Source: Nannocystaceae bacterium
Lineage (GTDB): Bacteria; Myxococcota_A; Polyangia; Nannocystales; Nannocystaceae
NCBI GenBank assembly: GCA_019694555.1
Contig: JAIBBS010000003.1
Span: 1-64,000, forward strand
Length of the DNA stretch: 64,000 nt
Direction: 5' to 3'
The position numbers and the translations under genes are program-made. Below, in pieces: positions 62,606 through 64,000 of this stretch (its first letter is position 1; each line of letters opens with the position of its first letter). The notes beneath the pieces are model-generated. The model searched no databases. It was not told the DNA's origin and saw only the letters and a list, made by a program, of their open reading frames with translations.

Positions 62606-64000
62606 GTGAGCGCCGCGCCGGGGTTGCAAGGCGACGCGTCGTCGGGACCGCCCAACGGCGCCCGTGAGGGTGAACGCGGGTTGACGCGGGCCGAGGCCGA
62701 GGCCGCGCTCGCACGGCACGGCCGCAACGAGATCGAGCGCCAGCAGACCACGCCGCGCTGGCGCATGTTCGTGGCGCAGTTCGCCAGCGCGCTGGTGCTG
62801 ATCCTGCTGGCCGCCGCGGTGGTGTCGGCCATCGTCGGCGCGTGGGACGACGCGGTCGCGATCACCGTGATCGTGCTGGTCAACGGCGTGATCGGCTTCG
62901 TGCAGGAATCCCGGGCCGAGCGCGCGCTGCTGGCGTTGCGCTCGCTGACGGCCGCGCGTGCGACGGTGCTGCGCGACGGTGTCGGCTGCATGGTGCCCGC
63001 GGCCGAGATCGTGCCCGGCGACGTGCTGCTGCTGCAGGCCGGCGACGTCGTCGCCGCCGACGCGCGCCTGCTCGAGTGCGCCGCGCTGACCACCATCGAG
63101 GCCGTGCTCACCGGCGAGAGCATGCCGGTCGACAAGCGCGTCGATCCGCAGGCTCCCACCGACGACCGCGTGCCGATCGCGGAGCGCCACGATCGCGTGT
63201 TCATGGGCACGACCATCGCGACCGGCACCGCGCGCGCGCGCGTCGAGGCCACCGCGATGGCCACCGAGCTGGGCAAGATCGCCCACCTGCTGGCGCAGGG
63301 CGAGAGCGGCGAGACGCCGCTGCAGCGCCGGCTCGCGGCGCTGGGACAGGTGCTGCTGTGGGCCACGATCGTGCTCGTGGGCATCGTCGCGGTGCTGGGT
63401 TGGGTGCGCGGCCTGCCGTGGTTCGACGTGCTGCTGACCACGGTCTCGCTCGCGGTGTCAGCGGTGCCCGAGGGCCTGCCGGCGGTGGTGACCGTGGCGA
63501 TGGCGGTCGGCGTGCGGCGGCTGTCGGCGCGCAAGGTGTTGGTGCGGCGGCTGTCGACGGTCGAGACGCTCGGCTGCGCCACCGTCATCTGCACCGACAA
63601 GACCGGCACGCTGACCACCGGCGTCATGACGCTGCGCGAGCACTGGGGCGACGACGAGCTCGCGATCCTTCGTGCGGCCGCGGCGTGCTGCGATGCCGAG
63701 CTCGGCGACGGTGGCGGCATCGGTGACCCCACCGAGCTCGCGATCCTCGCCGCGGCCGCGGCCCGGGGCATCGCGCGCGAGACCATCGAGCGCGAGCAGC
63801 CACGAGTGCGCACGCTGCCGTTCGACACCGACCGGCGGCGCATGGCGGTGTGGCGCGCCGACGGCCGCGTCTACGTCAAGGGCGCGGTCGAGGCCGTGGT
63901 CGCGTCGTGCGACGATCCGCCCGCGGGCATCCACGATGCCGCCGCGGCGATGGCCCGTCGCGGCCTGCGGGTGCTCGCGGTCGCGATCGGCAGCGGTGAC
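62606..64000 (+). CDS. P-type cation-transporting ATPase (partial, runs off the right edge)
   Basis: At least 465 residues from a GTG at 62606 with AAGG nine bases upstream; an in-frame ATG at 62570 overlaps the NtrC gene by 26 bases and could also be used. An N-terminal cation-ATPase-type region (GLTRAEAEAALARHGRNEIE) and two TM helices come first. Then the actuator with LTGES, TM helices with the SAVPEGLPA ion-site motif, and DKTGTLT with phosphorylated Asp331. The PEGLPA motif and N-terminus fit the P2/P3 group (Ca2+, Na+/K+ or H+ type), not the heavy-metal class. The nucleotide-binding domain and last TM helices are outside the window. Confidence 0.88.
   Translation, partial: MSAAPGLQGDASSGPPNGAREGERGLTRAEAEAALARHGRNEIERQQTTPRWRMFVAQFASALVLILLAAAVVSAIVGAWDDAVAITVIVLVNGVIGFVQESRAERALLALRSLTAARATVLRDGVGCMVPAAEIVPGDVLLLQAGDVVAADARLLECAALTTIEAVLTGESMPVDKRVDPQAPTDDRVPIAERHDRVFMGTTIATGTARARVEATAMATELGKIAHLLAQGESGETPLQRRLAALGQVLLWATIVLVGIVAVLGWVRGLPWFDVLLTTVSLAVSAVPEGLPAVVTVAMAVGVRRLSARKVLVRRLSTVETLGCATVICTDKTGTLTTGVMTLREHWGDDELAILRAAAACCDAELGDGGGIGDPTELAILAAAAARGIARETIEREQPRVRTLPFDTDRRRMAVWRADGRVYVKGAVEAVVASCDDPPAGIHDAAAAMARRGLRVLAVAIGSGD

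Overview
This window looks like chromosomal DNA from a myxobacterium, most likely of the Nannocystaceae type. The GC content is very high (about 70 % by eye). Many start codons are GTG. Ser/Thr kinases with TPR tails, MYXO-CTERM sorting tails and many lipoproteins with Ser/Thr/Gly-rich linkers are present. A sigma factor of the Myxococcales-specific family is also encoded. I see no rRNA, tRNA, CRISPR array, insertion sequence or phage gene. The GC content looks even throughout, so I see no clear sign of recent transfer.

Layout. Positions 1-1862: a receiver protein and an NtrC-like regulator that lacks the GAFTGA loop, on the minus strand. 2107-10575: an outer-membrane DUF481 protein, then a tightly overlapped five-gene operon (PAS histidine kinase, membrane adenylate cyclase, Ser/Thr kinase with a pseudo-receiver, LysM-FecR-barrel protein, small membrane protein). 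10576-18900: a small lipoprotein, a MYXO-CTERM metalloprotease-like protein, an ECF sigma factor, a membrane protein with a spermidine-synthase-like domain, a PHA-system protein and an MBOAT acyltransferase. 18881-22272: an FHA-LuxR regulator coupled to a Ser/Thr kinase with TPRs. 22327-30058: a lipoprotein, a DUF4331 pair with a TPR lipoprotein, and a very large protein with an SGNH - NHL propeller - SGNH layout. 30076-35748: an MNT/HEPN pair, a C-type-lectin lipoprotein, an SF2 helicase, a lipoprotein and a sigma factor.

35834-44205 is the most unusual block. An OmpA/peptidoglycan-binding protein without a signal peptide is followed by a 961-residue HELGH metallopeptidase, also without a signal peptide. 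Two propeller-like proteins follow, the second a lipoprotein, and then a PNGase-F-like lipoprotein. It may be an undescribed envelope-associated or injected protease system.

44241-54901: a di-iron MBL protein, an ECF sigma with a zinc-less anti-sigma-like partner, cell-wall enzymes (3D-M15 fusion, M23-golvesin), an exported methyltransferase, a tandem DsbA lipoprotein, an orphan ABC ATPase and a Kazal-like lipoprotein. 54965-64000: a second TPR Ser/Thr kinase, then what looks like an oxygen-responsive cluster (globin-coupled histidine kinase, receiver, receiver-PAS-kinase) divergent from a UspA protein, a canonical NtrC activator and a P-type ATPase that runs off the right edge.

Many genes have a TAnnnT-like hexamer, often preceded by TGn, only 6-8 bases before the start codon. 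This suggests widespread leaderless transcription. Several intergenic hairpins have perfect arms and no U-tract, and probably act as terminators. Function calls come from recognised motifs in the translated sequence; no database search was possible.
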